Below are positions 23,021 through 36,837 of a stretch of 64,000 bases of DNA, piece after piece. The notes beneath the pieces were generated by a model that was not told where the DNA came from, ran no database searches, and saw only the letters and a list, made by a program, of their open reading frames with translations. Position 1 is the stretch's first letter. Each line of letters begins with the position of its first letter. The stretch is from assembly GCA_900073065.1 (NCBI GenBank), contig FJOG01000021.1:89370-153369 (forward strand). The letters run 5' to 3'. Source of the DNA: Phialocephala subalpina. Its lineage: Eukaryota > Ascomycota > Leotiomycetes > Helotiales > Mollisiaceae. A program made the position numbers and the translations under genes.

Positions 23021-24154
23021 GGTGGCGGTGCTGCTTCGAAAAGCTGATTAATTGAGGGTTTTGTAGAATGGCGCGAGAGCGCAAGTGTTGATGAGACTCG
23101 ATAGTGGGGTAAGGAACCACCTGAGTCGAAGGATCTACCTTAAGGCTGTCTTGGATGGACCTCGACAGGAAGATAGAGCACGCAACGAAAGTTGTGATCT
23201 TTCGAGGAAGGAGGTTGGAGGTGGTCGAAGGGTAAAGTAGTGGTCGAAAAAGATTGTCTCGCTAGGTGGGGTTGATGGGCGAGCCAATTGGGGGGAGGTA
23301 CCCCTCTTACTAGAGCCACGCCAAATTGCGCTAGTGCCAGACCAGAAGGAGGGCTAAACCCTCCTCGATTCGCCTTCCTCGCTGAGGAGTCATACCGTTC
23401 ACGCCGTTCAATATATCGACCAGTTTGCCCGGCGAAGGAGAAAAAAGTTACCAAGACGTCTAATACAGCCATGAATTCGGTTTCAAATGACCAACTCGCC
23501 TGGCGAATGACTCCAAAAGACTTCGCTCATGGTTAGAAAAAGTCCTTTTTCGATCACGCTTACCGATTTGATTGACGCAATGTGCTCCTTTTCCAGAGCC
23601 TTGTCCAACAATCTGGGACTCGAACGGTGAAAGTGGTATTGATTATGTCACAGACATTTGATGAGCTTGTGGTGGTTTTCGCCTTACCGGACAATTGGAA
23701 GCAAGCAAATGTCCCAAGCCCACAACCCAAAATCTCAGTGAGCTGCAAACCCATTTCTAGACCTTGCAAGTGCAAGTACAGGGGCGGAGTATTGTTATTA
23801 CCACAACCCGTGCTCATTGGATGTGTAAGCAGTGTCTCTATCAATCCCAGAATATCTAGTTGTTAGCTAGCTCACACTCTCTCTTGCGAAGTATGGAGTG
23901 CATCATTATCCCTGCTGAGTTGGTACAATTTATGCAAAGTTGAATCCATTATTATCCACAACTCAAATTCAATAACAACGTCCTGGATATTTTGCCATCA
24001 ACTCCGTTCCCATTTGTGGTGTAAGGTGATCTCCTGCACTGGTGTTCCTTCTCCATCAAGTGGTGGTGCGGCGCCTTAACTCCACCGCTATGCCATGCCA
24101 TGCCAGACACTCAATAAATGGTATACACTATATAATACAACTAATGCAAAGGAA
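23021..24154. other. EF2 promoter side and CSF1 3' flank
   Basis: About 1.1 kb with no convincing gene. The half next to EF2 should carry its promoter and 5' UTR. Near 24090 there is a short ATGCCATGCCATGCC tandem repeat. Nothing else was recognised. Confidence 0.4.
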
Positions 24155-27100
24155 TCAAGAGGATCCCAAAATCTTCGCATAAGCATCCTCGACTTCGCTC
24201 GCAACTTCCAGCAATGTAACAATGACAATCTGATGTGTGAGATTGGGTAGTCGGTCTCGATGAAGTCCAATCCATTCCAACCTAGTCAAGTCAGCTTTGA
24301 AAGCAATCGCATGTTATCGGCACAGAACTTACGGTGGGGTAGCTTCTCCCATATCCCTCAATTGTGGCGTCTCGATGATGGGTGGCTCAAGAGCACTGTA
24401 GTCATATTTCGACTGCGGCACGTTGACTTCTGCTGTGATCTTTTGTTGTTCACCTTCTTTCCTCTCTGAATTCTCCTCATCTGGCACACCGGTGATCTTG
24501 ACCGCCGAGGGAGGAAGCGGCTTACCAAGCCTCTGAGCAAGTGCTTTGGAGTGTGTCGCCCACATGCCTCTGATATAGCCGATACGAGAATAATTCCAAC
24601 CAACCTCTACCTTGCCTTCAAAGGAGCTCTTGAAGATGTAGTCGATATGATTGGAGCCTGGTATCTGCCAAGTTTGCATAGTAGCTTCAACCTTCGGCAC
24701 TTTTAGAATTGTCCCACCGCGAGAGCCAGTAGCGCTGCTGACTACGTCCTCGACAGATATTTCTCCCACAGATTTGGGCATTTCCACCTTCTTAACTCCA
24801 GCTAGACCGATGCGAAGCTGTCCAAGAGTAAGTCCGAGGATACTGTGGATCTTGCCTTGGTCCATTGTGACGGCAAACCTGGCTTGCGCATCAAGAGCTT
24901 CAAGTTTGAAGACTTGGTGATCCGAAAATGTGCTCGGGAACGCTCCCATATTCACAGCTTTGAGAGTGACAATAACATCGGTGTGTAGAGATATTGGCGA
25001 ATCTGCTATCTTGTCTTCCGGCACCGTGCCAAGAGCAGCCTTTGGCAATGGAGAAACAGGTTGGGCGACAGACTTTCGCTTCATGTATCTTTCTATTTCG
25101 GACAAGGATGCCTCATAATTCGTTCTCTTCTCCTGCACCAATCTCTGGAATGCTTGATAAAGTGCGAGACCCTGCGCGGCACTCGTAGTCGTACAGAATA
25201 CCTGAACAGCCTCACCATCAAGGATGGCTACAAGCCGGTCGCCCTTTGCATTGGATGAATTGCGAACGTTGTACATGAGAAACCTGAATGACGTAATGTC
25301 GGCAACCAGGAATGCTTGATAGTCGAAAGCAGCTTTGACTCGCAGCTGGCTGAATCCCAAAGAGCCTTGGACGAGAGGTGTTTGGTTTAATGCCATCTCG
25401 CGAGCAGGCCATTGTATCGAAGTTCGAACTTTGAAATCTTGCAGAGCAACGAAGCCACTCATTCTTCCAGTACTGTCAACTCCCATTTTGTCAAAACCCA
25501 GACAGAGATTTTGTTCCCAGTCTGAGTTTTTCTTGGATGAGATCCAGAAATTGGAGATCATGAAGGCTGATTTTCCGATCGCCTGGCCAAGGTCCAGTTG
25601 TACGTCAAGCTCTGCAATCGAAACCGTTGCGTTCCAAGGAAATGCGCCGGTGGCTGCAACTTGCTGGTATCTTTGGACGAGGAAAGTCTGCGACTGAAGC
25701 GTTGAGCTTGCTGCAGCAGGAGTCGACGAGCTCTGGCGGATCTCCAGTGGGACCCAAATCTCCCTGAAGAGCAGAAAGTCTTGCAATTGTTTTGCATTTA
25801 CGAGGACTTTCATTGGGCTGATTTTGAGGATGGCAGAGAGTCCACTCGTCCCACTGACATGCTTGCTGTTCATCAGCGAGAGGAAGACTGTTTCGACATC
25901 GAAGCTGCCTGTGGATTCCCGGGAATAAACGTGCTGTACAGAAGCTTGGAGTCTGGTGAAAGCCGCAGAAGCAGCAAAGAAGTGGCCGTGCTCTGTGGAC
26001 CGCACGGTATTGATGGTGATGTAGATGTCATCGAAGCGAGCTGTTGCGGCAACTCGTGCAATAGGCTGACAACTGAGACTGAATTCTTGCCGACAGATTC
26101 GCAGACCAAGATTGAGCCTTGTTCTCCCTAGCACCGCACTAGGATCAGCAGTCAAGATATTGTCTTCATCTGCACTCATGAATTTCTGAGGGGAAGCTTT
26201 TGGTTGCAGAGGCTTGTTCTCATCGTCCTCACTGACAACTTCTTTGACAGTCGAAGAGATTTCCATGATAAGGGGCACGACCGATGGATATAAGATGTTA
26301 GTCGAAGCATCGACCTTGACTTCGGCGTTTAGTGACGGATCGTCTAAGCCGCTGTCCTTGTACTCAATCTTCCAAGCAAGCCCGGGAGCCCGGAGAACTG
26401 TGTTGCTGCTTGCGTCTGTATGTGTGAACTGTCCATATTTCCCTGCCTGAGGAGCTCTGCTTGGCTTGAGACCTGCGCTGATCGTGTCGGATAGCTTCTT
26501 ACCCGAGAGATAGACCACAGCTCCAGCAAAATCTGCATCGACTAGTAGAGACTCCATGCGCTTCTTCCCAAAGAATGGTTGGCGGCGAGTCGTTTCGGTC
26601 GATGGCCCAGGTGTCGTTGAGCTCCACGTCGCCGATGCAGCCCGTAGCTTTTCAGACGCAGAAGTTATTGACTTTTGCAGAGCAGATGCCGGTATCATGA
26701 ATTGCGAAGTGAGACGGAGATCAAGAGATTTTCCAGCAGCCTGGAACGCAAGCCGACGGGCGTCTACCGTGGATACGAAGCCAACGTTGAATATGACTTC
26801 AGGTAGCAGTGCCGAATTTAGAGATCTTTGAGCCTTATCCTGAGAAGCTGGGACCATCTGTAATTGAAGATCTTCGATAGTTAACCTTGCAGCGTTTTCT
26901 TTTCTAGTGGAAAGATCGATACGCTTTAAAGAAAGAACCAGGTTCTCCTTCTCAACATGGCTGGACTGATTGGCTTCGTATGTCCCGACAAGCCAACTCA
27001 CGTTGATATTAAGTAGCTCCAATGAGTACATAGAAGCAAACATAACAGACGAGCCTGAAATACTGCCTTCCGGATTGTCTTGCTCCTCGTTTATAGCAAT

Positions 27101-30100
27101 GCGTGGCTTCGACTTTCGCAACTTGCGGAGATATTGCTTCTCCCTAGACAGGTCGAGATCTTTGATTTTGTCTTGGAGGTGTCCCACCACATCCACAACC
27201 GAGGAAGCCGTATCGGCAAACAGGTTGATCTCTAGGCCATCGCTATTGAGATGAAAAGACCTCACTTCACTCCCAGTATCATTAACTTTTGTCGTTGCAG
27301 TAAGATGGGCAGCAAAAGCAAGGTTGCCACATGGTTCCATGAGGCCGTTGTTCCAGCGAGAAAGCTCAAACATAATCTGGCGCAGAGACACCCGCAATTC
27401 TGGAAACTCGAGGACAGGCCCATCTAGCTCGAGACGGTTTGCAAGTACAAGTTGGATGCAACCTAGATTGAGGTCTAGCCTAGCACTGTTCCCGGTACCA
27501 TCCTGACCTTGCGCGTTGGCAAAGATATCAAAACCAGCCAAGGTGAAGTGGGCGTCATATATGAGTGGGGTGCCTCGACTTTGACTCGTCGGTTGTTTCG
27601 GTTTCTTGGTAGGCCCAAATGCCTCCTCGATATGACTCTGAACAAGCTTCAGGTCTTCTTGCACATCGCTAATGACACTAGAAATCTCGGGTCTGTTCAA
27701 TGCTGTTAAGAGGCTGTGTACAGCAGCGGCATCTAACTCGATGGGCTCGACAGAAGCGATTATCGACACAGTGTTTTCTTCATCTGACATGTGGCTCGTG
27801 ACACGGCCATTTGTCGGAGGCAGCTGTAGGAGCGAGATGCTTTTGGGTTTATTGTCCACTACAGTCTGTATATCATGTGCGTTCTCCTTCACATCGAAAT
27901 CGAAAATGATCTCCGAACCGAGCTGAGCAGCCACAGAAGCTCTGGCGACAACCCCAGAAATATTGTATGTCAAGGAGTGAAGCAGCGGTATGCTGATATG
28001 ATACATGTCGAGGAATAAAGCGATGTTGATCTTTGTGGGCGTGCTCGTCTTGGCTGGGGGAGTTGAAAGTGGCATTGTGTTTGGCTTGCCAGCAGGAAGG
28101 CTTTCTGTGAGGCGATGCAATTGTAGAACTTCGTCTCCAACAACAAGATCCACAACTTCGACCAGGGCCAGGATATCTTGTCTTAAGACGAAAGACAGCT
28201 GTTGGCAATTGCCAGCAACCATGACATTATGAACAGGATCTTCATCAACAAGTTGTGTCTCACGCGTTGCATAAATACTCGGATTCCGCATCTGGAAGAT
28301 GGACAGCTCTTGTGAGTGGCTCTTGACCCTCGAAGTGGCAGCTTCGGCCGTAAGTAGTAAACACCATACGCCATGGTTTTCGCCCTCGATCTGGTCGTCC
28401 ATCACGAAAGAGGCCTTGAGACCTTCACTGAGTGATATCGCTCGAATATTTATGGTGTCAAATTTTATCGAGCCTTTGTCAGTCGCGACTAGGACATGGA
28501 GTTTCCGCCTTGGCTTGCTTGTGTGACAATCAGATGCGACTGAGAGGTTGGCGACTGATGAGTTAGATTGGGTAGGGCCTTTGTGGTACAGCTTCAAGAT
28601 ATCCTCTGCGAGTTCACACAGCTCCCAATTGAGACTGATCGCTACGTCAGCACAGAACACTTGCGCGATCATCGTTTCCACGTATTGAGTTGCTGCATGG
28701 GGATCAATATCTGCCGTTGATAACGCAGTTGTGCTTTCGAAAGATGCCGTTATATCGGCTAGCGATATTTCGTTCTGCTTAGGTCCGGGGTCAAGCACCA
28801 GTCGGACGTCTTCAGTCCTAAATGATACTTTGAGAGGCTTCGGTCTCGTTGCTGTAACTCCAATGGCCGCTTCGGACCCATAGACGTGTCCCATTACACG
28901 ACAAGCATTGATGTTATTCAGATCCCAGCTTCTCCATTGGTCAAAGCCGTCACGAACCTTCTTCTCAGCATCATCCGGAACACCCTCTGCATTGCTGAGG
29001 ACTCGCATAGCTATGTCATGTTGGGTGGAAGCGTCTAAGCTGCTATACATGTAATGAAGTCGTGTGATGATCTTCCAGGAATCGGTCGTTCGCAGGTGGT
29101 CTGTGGCAGATCGTAGAACGTAAGAGGGTCTGGTCAGAAACAGGGGGTCGGGGGTTTGTTGTCCAACTGTAGCGACCAGATACGTAAATAATCTGACACG
29201 ATTGCGCTGTTGTTTGAGTCGAGAGGAGAATGTCTCAGCCAGCTCGCTGCCAAGGACTTCTGTGCGATGTATTAAAGAAGCGAGATACTCGAGTTTGCTA
29301 CTATTAGTAGCGACCTCGAAGCCCTTGAAGGCGACGCTCGCCGAAGTTTTGTTATTTTGCACAAGCCAGAACACGACATCTTCCAGGACGCCATGTACTG
29401 CTGCCTGTGGGTCATCAATATCACTGTACCTCTCCTTGGCAGCGAGAGCAGCTGTCCCCAAGGCAACATGCACAACTGACGACTTTTGGGCACCCTCTGA
29501 TTTTCCGGGTTCCGCTGCGGAAGTCTCTGACCTCGATGTGATGGCAAGGCCAGACATGGAAAAATCATACTGGTCCAGCATGTCCTGGTGAGTACGTCTG
29601 GCGTTGGGAGACGTGGAAGAGTTCAGAAACCGCAGACTGATTTCAGAGACACGGACGCTAAGATCAACCACCTTGCCAGTTGATGATTCTTGCTTCCTCA
29701 AATCAGAAATCTCGTTTATGCAATCGATCTGAAGTTCGTCCAAGAGATCGGCGGGTTCGACAGCTTGCACGGCGCTAAGTAGACCCGCAACCGCATGAGC
29801 AGCTTTCGGGTTGAAGACGCCAGCGACGCCAGTCGGGAATTCTATCATGAAACTGACATGTGCAGAATCTTCATCTACTCGGTCCGGGCGGATATCGTCT
29901 AAGTTAAGTTGATTTATATCAGCGAATGGATCGCGCTGAGTGTTTCCAGACACCTCTGGTAGGTCTTTGATATCTGGTTCTACGCCTTCGAGTGGGAAAT
30001 AAGGAGCCATATATGAGCTAGAAAATGTGACACTGGAAGGAGGCAGGCCCCTATTTTCCCCTACGGCACTGTAGAACGAGGATTGCCGCCCGGTCGAGGT

Positions 30101-33100
30101 AGAATGGTCTCTGAGTGGTATCCGACGTCCAGGTCCAGCACTAGTCTGCAGGCTACGGGACCGCGAGTTTGTTGCTGATGTCTGCGCCATTCTTAGGGAG
30201 CTGTGAGGACGTACAACACTGCCTTCGCTTCTCAAACTAGAGCCTGAAAGGGATAAGAAAGAGCTTTTGCGGCCCAGTGCATTTTTTCTATGCCGCGCAG
30301 AGGACGCTTTAGACTTCATGGAGTGGCTGTCTAACCTGTCCAGGCTTTCTTGGACGACTGGCATAGGCATTGGAGGAACACACTGAGCTGGCGAGTCTAC
30401 GGGAACTAGCATCGAGTCGTCAAGAAGATGGTGATGCAATAGGAAGGCAGTTCTGTGCGTTCGCTGATCATGGCGTTTGACATGCTCTTGTTGTAGTTGA
30501 CGATCCTCTTCAAACCCAAGTTTTCTCTGGATCATCGCGAACGACAAAGTGGTTCGAATAAATGCATGCGTCTCGACAGGATGCTGAGCTCTGGATCTGT
30601 GTCTCGATGCCGATTCTGCGTCAACACACCCAAGATGAAGATCGGGAATCAGCATGTTGACTTTCTTCGAATAATGGCTGCCAGCCCAGTCGTTGAAGTT
30701 GACTGATATGGCACCTGTAGAAAGGAGAAATGCGGTCTCGTCCACATGGAGCCAGATTCGCACAAACTCGACAGAGGCCCTCAGGAATGTGATGTCGTGA
30801 AGGATGATTTCTGAGATCGATGGCAAGGCATTCTCATCATCGTCAAACGAGAAGGCGAAAGCTCTTCCACCACTGGCTAGCCGGTTGAAGAATTCGGTCG
30901 TACATTCTCCGGTGGTAGCTCCTATAGCGAAATCCCAGTTGCACATATAGGTTGGCTCCGTGGGAGGTAGCCCAAAGAGCCGGTTGCCCGAGGCCGTGAT
31001 TCCGTCCACAAAAAGCTGTGTACTTGAGCTTGCACTAATTGGTGTGGCTGCTCCATCATCCTCGCTGTCCTGAGAGAATGCTAGCGTACTCAGAACACAA
31101 TCCAGGTCCATGTAATAGTTCGTGAACCTCAGATCAGCTGCCAGTGTAGCGATCTCGATGCGAGTATGATTTTTTGCTGAGTAGAGATTTGAAGGCAGAA
31201 TTACGCTAGATTCGTCTGCGGTAATACCCAAAATAACGTCCAAGTCGTTTGACTTCTTATGTGGTGGCCGAGAGCTAGATTGTTGATCCCCTTCCCCTGG
31301 CTTGGTTCGCAGAACCTCCTGATATTCTTCGAGCGTCTTGAAACGGATATCATCACCAAAATAGTTGTCCTTGAGCTTGAGAAAATATCGAATAACAAAG
31401 CCATAGAAAATTGCAGAGGGACCACGGCCGTGGACGTTGAGGAGTAAAGTATCGGTATTACTGGCTGAGGTAGTAGCGCAATATTGATAGGTTCCGTCAA
31501 TTGCTAGATCTTTTAGAGTTGCTATTTCTGTCGAGCCCTCTGTCGAGTTCAGGAAAGTAGCCTGGGTATTCCATGGAGGAACGTGAAGAGTAAGGCCTCC
31601 ATGTTTTCCATCGACATCAAATTTTATGTCATTGCGGTGCGGACGGTAATTCTCCAAAGGAATGCAAATACCAGCATTCAGGGCAGCCCCAAATATGATT
31701 ATAAACGTGTTGTCGTCGAAGTCGGAAGGGTTATTTATGATGTTCGAGTCGTTGACATTGAGGTAAAGCCTGAAGTCTTTGAGATGCAGATTGACCATGT
31801 ATTTGAATGGCGTGAACATGAGATACTCGGGAGGAGGCCCACTTGCCCAGTCGTCGACGAGATCTATCAGTAAGAACACATGCTCTCGTAGAATGAAGAG
31901 CTCTAAGGCGTTGCTGTCGATATCAAAAATCCACGTACGATGTCCATTCCATTGCAATGGATTGGATAGATCACAAGAAACGCGATTCTCTGCCGATCTC
32001 CACAGCAAGCCGTGGTTGACACTTGTAGTAATCTCAGTACTTGGGAGATCCAGCTCAAGCTTGTTTGAGAAACCTCCTGGTCCTGCAACCATGTCCATGG
32101 TATAATTGACGGCAGCATTTGCACCTACTTTGACATCAAACCAGCCGAATGGTCGAATCTCAGGACCAGGATTTCCTTTGTCGACTTTCCTTTTGCGGTT
32201 GCTTTTGCCACCTCTTTTTTGATCATCAGGTCTAGCACCCATGGTATCTGCAAGCTTTGTCCACTTCCAATTCTTCGATTCTTCCTTGATGGGAACACGA
32301 AGGATTGTCTCTTCGTCGAAAGTAATACTCAATTTGAACTCAGTGGGTACTCTGGACTGTCCACGAGCCAAGTTCTTGCTTGGACGAGAGTCTTTGCATA
32401 AGCTTGGGAAGAAAACACGCTGTATGTCCGCACGTTGTCTGTCAGCCCAAGGGCCGTAATTGATCGTAGCACCTTGGAATGTCAGATCAATTCCCCATTC
32501 GGGAGGTGTATCTCCGTTGATATTGGCCGCATCCTTCCCACGTTGGCCACTTAGGGGACCCAATCGCTCTGGAACTGTGCCGACAACATCCCAATAGAAG
32601 CTCATGCTTGCCTCTGGACTATCTGCAATCGTAGACACAGTGGCATATTCGATCGAAGACCATTTGGCCTTATCGTCTTGCTCGCTTTCATCAAGGTACC
32701 TTGAAAGACCTTGCCAGCTGCTCGAATCTGGGCCCGCGTGGGTCGGCGTTCCTGGAAGGCCATGGATGCTGGAAGACAGAGATTCAACTGAGGTTCGAAA
32801 AGCAGGCACCAGATCTTGCAACTTATGCCATGCTTTTCGTCGTTGACGATGGAAGAACGAATGAGTATGGACATGCTGGGCCTTGGAATCTTGGTTGTCT
32901 CCCTCACCACGCTTTATGCGGGAGGCAGCTGACGATTGGTCTTCTTTAAAGTCGTCGTTAGGTTTCATCTGAATAACTGGGTGATCAAATTGAAAATTGA
33001 TCAATTGCCGGTACTGATCCAAGACTGTAGAAGAATCCGTAGCATCAATTTCTCCACTAGCTTTGTCCGCCTTTGCAATGAGTACGCTTTTCGTGTTCTC

Positions 33101-34078
33101 GTTACCGAGGACAACAGCCGCCTTCATACAGTGTATGTGAACAGGAAGAAAACGAAGGATGAAAGCTCCCTCTGGACTACCATGTACCTCCTCTCGGGAT
33201 TCCCTGCCAGCTCCGGAAGTAGAAAAAGTGCCTCGGAGCTTTGGATCGCCTGGCTGAGTACCAAAACTACTCATTTCGGTCAACGGTGTACCTTCCTTCG
33301 AGTCGGAGGAATCTGGATAGTTATCTCCATTCTCTGAGTTGGGTCGTCTATTCCTCCTCCGCAATTCAATATCATCTCCCTCAACGTCGTCCGGCTTTTC
33401 ATTTGGAATAGTTTCATGGCCGTCATGGTCATCTCTTGTCAAGCCCGCTACAATAGCATCGTATGCAGCACTTCGATTGTAAACGAACCATTCCACCCCG
33501 TTCAGAGAAACATTCAATCGACATGGAAGTTTCTTGGCATCCTTCTGTCCACCGTTTTCCACTCTATCGATACTCGCGCTGCCCGCTTTATCCTTGACGG
33601 ACTTGGAAGATTCTCGTTTGGGATCTGAGTCCTGCCTCTGACTGACAGCTAATTCTCGGACATTCCTAAGCCAGTAACACCAAGTGATAAAGCCACTGTG
33701 GATCAGAATCGTCTCGTTGTTCCCGTGATATCGGAAGCCTTTGAAGAAGATTCGCCCCCCTAGGAGAGATATCTGCAGCGCCTGGATGTCTATATAGACT
33801 CGATATTTGTGCCATGTCCATGCTCGCAGACCGTGGGATATAAGAGCCGCGAAAACCCGGTTGAAATAGAAGAGGAAGAAGAGCGTCCTATAACCTTTTA
33901 GTTATGCATCACTCGAGACTGGAGTTACTCACAGAATTCCACAGACAGCCAATTCTACGAGGAATACCCTATTTACGCATTAGATGACCGTATTTAAGAA
34001 TCGGCGGAAGGGAAATTACCAGTTGAACCCGATGTCTGAATTCAAAGGAGAGCTGGTCAGTCCTCCATTGCTCGACAT
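24155..34078 (-). CDS. CSF1: Csf1-type bridge-like lipid transfer protein
   Basis: Five exons, complement of 34020-34078, 33933-33968, 24333-33887 and 24155-24281, with the third being a single 9.6-kb exon; total 3258 aa. (Four segments are listed because no further break is needed.) An N-terminal membrane anchor (WVFLVELAVCGILTLFFLFY, about 20-40) is followed by a chorein-like start: ISLLGGRIFFKGFRYHGNNE and HSGFITWCYWLRNVRELAV. A very long beta-rich body without other membrane segments follows, and the end is EWIGLHRDRLPNLTHQIVIV. Yeast Csf1 and animal BLTP1 form hydrophobic grooves that carry lipids between the ER and other membranes, and Csf1 supports GPI-anchor synthesis and cold growth. 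Two low-complexity Ser/Arg inserts lie in the middle (about 30000-30350). It is head-to-head with the TMEM184-like gene, 465 bp apart. Exon ends are supported by frame and by the conserved C-terminus. Confidence 0.93.
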
Positions 34079-34543
34079 CTTCAAGCTCGGGACCCAGATG
34101 TTATCGCGATTCGCTGCTCATGGTGCGCAGAACTGTCCATGCCACGCTTCAGAATGCATCCGGACCAGCATACATACATGTATCCACTGATACGGGCTTC
34201 TAGAGAAGGGTCGAGTTCGAATGTCGGTAAAGTGGAGGGTACTTTGGACTTGCTCGTGATAGCTTGCATGCCATCAAAGGGCTAGAAAGTATTCTGCCGG
34301 GCGGTGAAGCTGTGTACTACTCCAGGTTTCTTGGAAGAGACGACGCAATCCTTTTACGAGAACTTGTCCTGCGTTCTACAAGCTCGATTATGTTTGTGTA
34401 GCTGGACGACCGTAGCCATGCAAGTTGTATGCTTTTTCACCGCCCAACATCGCCTGCCTCTGGACCAAATTTGTATACTCCTTCTAAATCTGAACGCGTC
34501 ATAGCATACCGGTAACAACATTCGGTAACAACATTTGCCCACG
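34079..34543. promoter_or_regulatory. Shared promoter region, CSF1 / TMEM184-like gene
   Basis: A 465-base spacer between divergent start codons, which therefore contains both promoters. No named site was identified. Confidence 0.45.
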
Positions 34544-36837
34544 ATGGCAAGTGTGTCTGGTGGAACAGGAGGAAAGTTGACTCGAGATACGATTATCGTT
34601 ACTGGCGTTGCTTCTCTCGTGGCATCTTTGTTATCCATCATGTGAGCATTTGTTGTTCTTGCAATCTACCATCTGCCAATGCTAATGTTATTGCCTACAG
34701 CTCAGTATGGCTACAAACGTATGTGCTTCAACACCTCCACCAATGCCGATGGAGACTAAGTTTATGTAGCAAGAACTACCGGAAACCCTTGCTTCAAAGA
34801 TATGTCATTCGAATATTGCTCATGTAATATGTTGTGTCTTAGTAGACTGGTTGAAGTTGTTGACGAAAATAGGGTACCGATATTCTCCATATCTTCATGG
34901 ACGGCCATTATGTCGCTGAAGGCAGCCATGTTCGTGGATCCTATTCGCGACATTTACGAGGCGAGTACTGCTGGATACGTACAAATACTTTTACTAATTT
35001 CCTTTGCTCCCAGGCCTTCACAATATACACATTCTTCCAGCTCCTGATCAACTTTATCGGCGGCGAGCGAGCTTTGATTATATTGATGCATGGTCGAGAA
35101 CCAGTTCACCATCTCTGGCCTCTAAACCACTTCCTGCCGAAAGTCGACATCTCCGATCCACATACATTCCTTGCCGTGAAACGTGGGATTCTACAATACG
35201 CTTGGTTGAAGCCGATACTTGGTTTGGCAGCAATAATTATGAAGGCTACGGGCACCTATAAAGAGGGCTATCTTGGCTTGGACTCCGGATATCTCTGGGA
35301 AGGCATCATCTACAACGTCAGCGTTACTGTTAGTCTGTACTCTCTTGGGATGTTCTGGGTTTGCATGGCACAGGATCTCAAGCCCTTTCGCCCGGTTCCG
35401 AAATTCTTGTGTATCAAGCTCATTATATTTGCATCGTACTGGCAAGGGTTCTTCTTGTCCATTCTGGTCTGGCTAGGTGCTATTCCGGATGATGTCGAGG
35501 GCTACACACCAGACAACCTTGCAGCAGCCATACAGGATGCATTGATCTGTTTAGAGATGCCTCTTTTCGCCATTGCTCATTGGTATGCCTTCTCCTGGCA
35601 TGACTACGCAGATGCGACGATCTCAGCTGCAAGAATGCCTGTTAAGTATGCACTTCGAGATGCTTTCGGACCTCGAGACCTCATCGAAGATACGAAGGAG
35701 ACATTTAGTGGGAAGGCATACGAGTATCGTCTGTTCGACTCCGGAGATAACATACTAGCTCACGAGAGCTCATCATCCCGTGTAGCCCGAATGATGGAAG
35801 GAATGCGCTATGAGCGAGGAGGCAAGGGGAAGTACTGGATTCCGAAGCCTGGGGAGGCCAATTCGAGAACACCTCTTCTTGGTGGTGACTTGGATGGAGC
35901 TGCTAGCCAATCGTCAAGCAAGCGAGCCACTGATGCGCAATATATGGGCTACGGCAATGGCGGCGTCGAAGAGCTGATTTTAGATCCCGACGAGGAAAAT
36001 CTGTACGACAGAGCTCGAGCGCTTGAGTTTGGGGATTGGAATGTGAGGAACTCCCTGTTTCGACTCGCGTCCAAACTGACTTTGTTAGTATCCTGTGATT
36101 ACAGCCCAGATAGCGTCACGAGAGAGATGGCTCAATGCATCACCGGGGCTTTTGACAACTTCTGCTAACCGCAACTTGCTTCAACCGACTCGAGATAATG
36201 AGATCCGGCGAGCCAGCAATATCAAAGACACCGTCGAAGAGGTCACGAAGAAGACGCAACGAAAGCACAGCAAGAAAAATAGGGGAAGCAATTCGAAGGG
36301 CAAGGAAAGGGAGATTCCCAATGGAGAAGAAGGCCGAGCACCGGCTATGAAAGGCATGCTCCGACATCATTCGTCTGAATCGCGCAAGTCCGATCGAAGT
36401 CAACTGGTCGATCTCGTCGTTGAAGATGAACCAGCTGAAGAGGCAGACAGGGTGCGAGCAAGGAAGGAGGGCAGTGCAGGATGGAACCAGACGGAAGGAA
36501 AACGCTACGTGTAAGTAGAAGACTCTTGTACGCACTCTTGCACACTGACTCTTCTTCTAGGCGAACATACGGCAAACGCACAGGCGAAGACATCCGTGAA
36601 GGCTACTCGCCGACTGAGGAAGCTGTCATTGATCAGGAAGACGGAGCTGCTGACCATTTTTCAATCGGCGATGATGATAACACTCCAAGCCCAGATGACA
36701 GCGAAGAGTCACGGCAGTGGAAGGAAGCAAGAGAGCCAGCAGTCTTACTGAAGCCTAAATACGGCATTGATGGCGAAGCTTTTGAGAACGTTTGGGGTGC
36801 TGGCGATTCCTCAGAGCCGCCCAGGGAGAATCCTTGA
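34544..36837 (+). CDS. TMEM184/DUF300 (Ost-alpha family) membrane protein
   Basis: Seven exons: 34544-34641, 34701-34718, 34770-34823, 34873-34960, 35014-36042, 36089-36510 and 36561-36837; total 661 aa. About seven membrane segments occupy the first 300 residues (TIIVTGVASLVASLLSI; AFTIYTFFQLLINFIGGERA; NVSVTVSLYSLGMFWVCMAQ; FASYWQGFFLSILVWLGAI; CLEMPLFAIAHWYAFSW). Family hallmarks include VDPIRDIYEAF, LKPFRPVPKFLCIKLIIF and the ER-D helix before the tail. The C-terminal half is soluble, Ser/Lys/Glu-rich and probably cytoplasmic. Animal relatives are TMEM184 and organic solute transporter alpha; in fungi the role is unsettled and vacuolar or endosomal membranes are likely. Intron 4 (34961-35013) appears to be a GC-AG intron. 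Splicing it there yields the conserved IYEAF; a downstream GTACAA donor would insert six extra residues. Confidence 0.88.
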
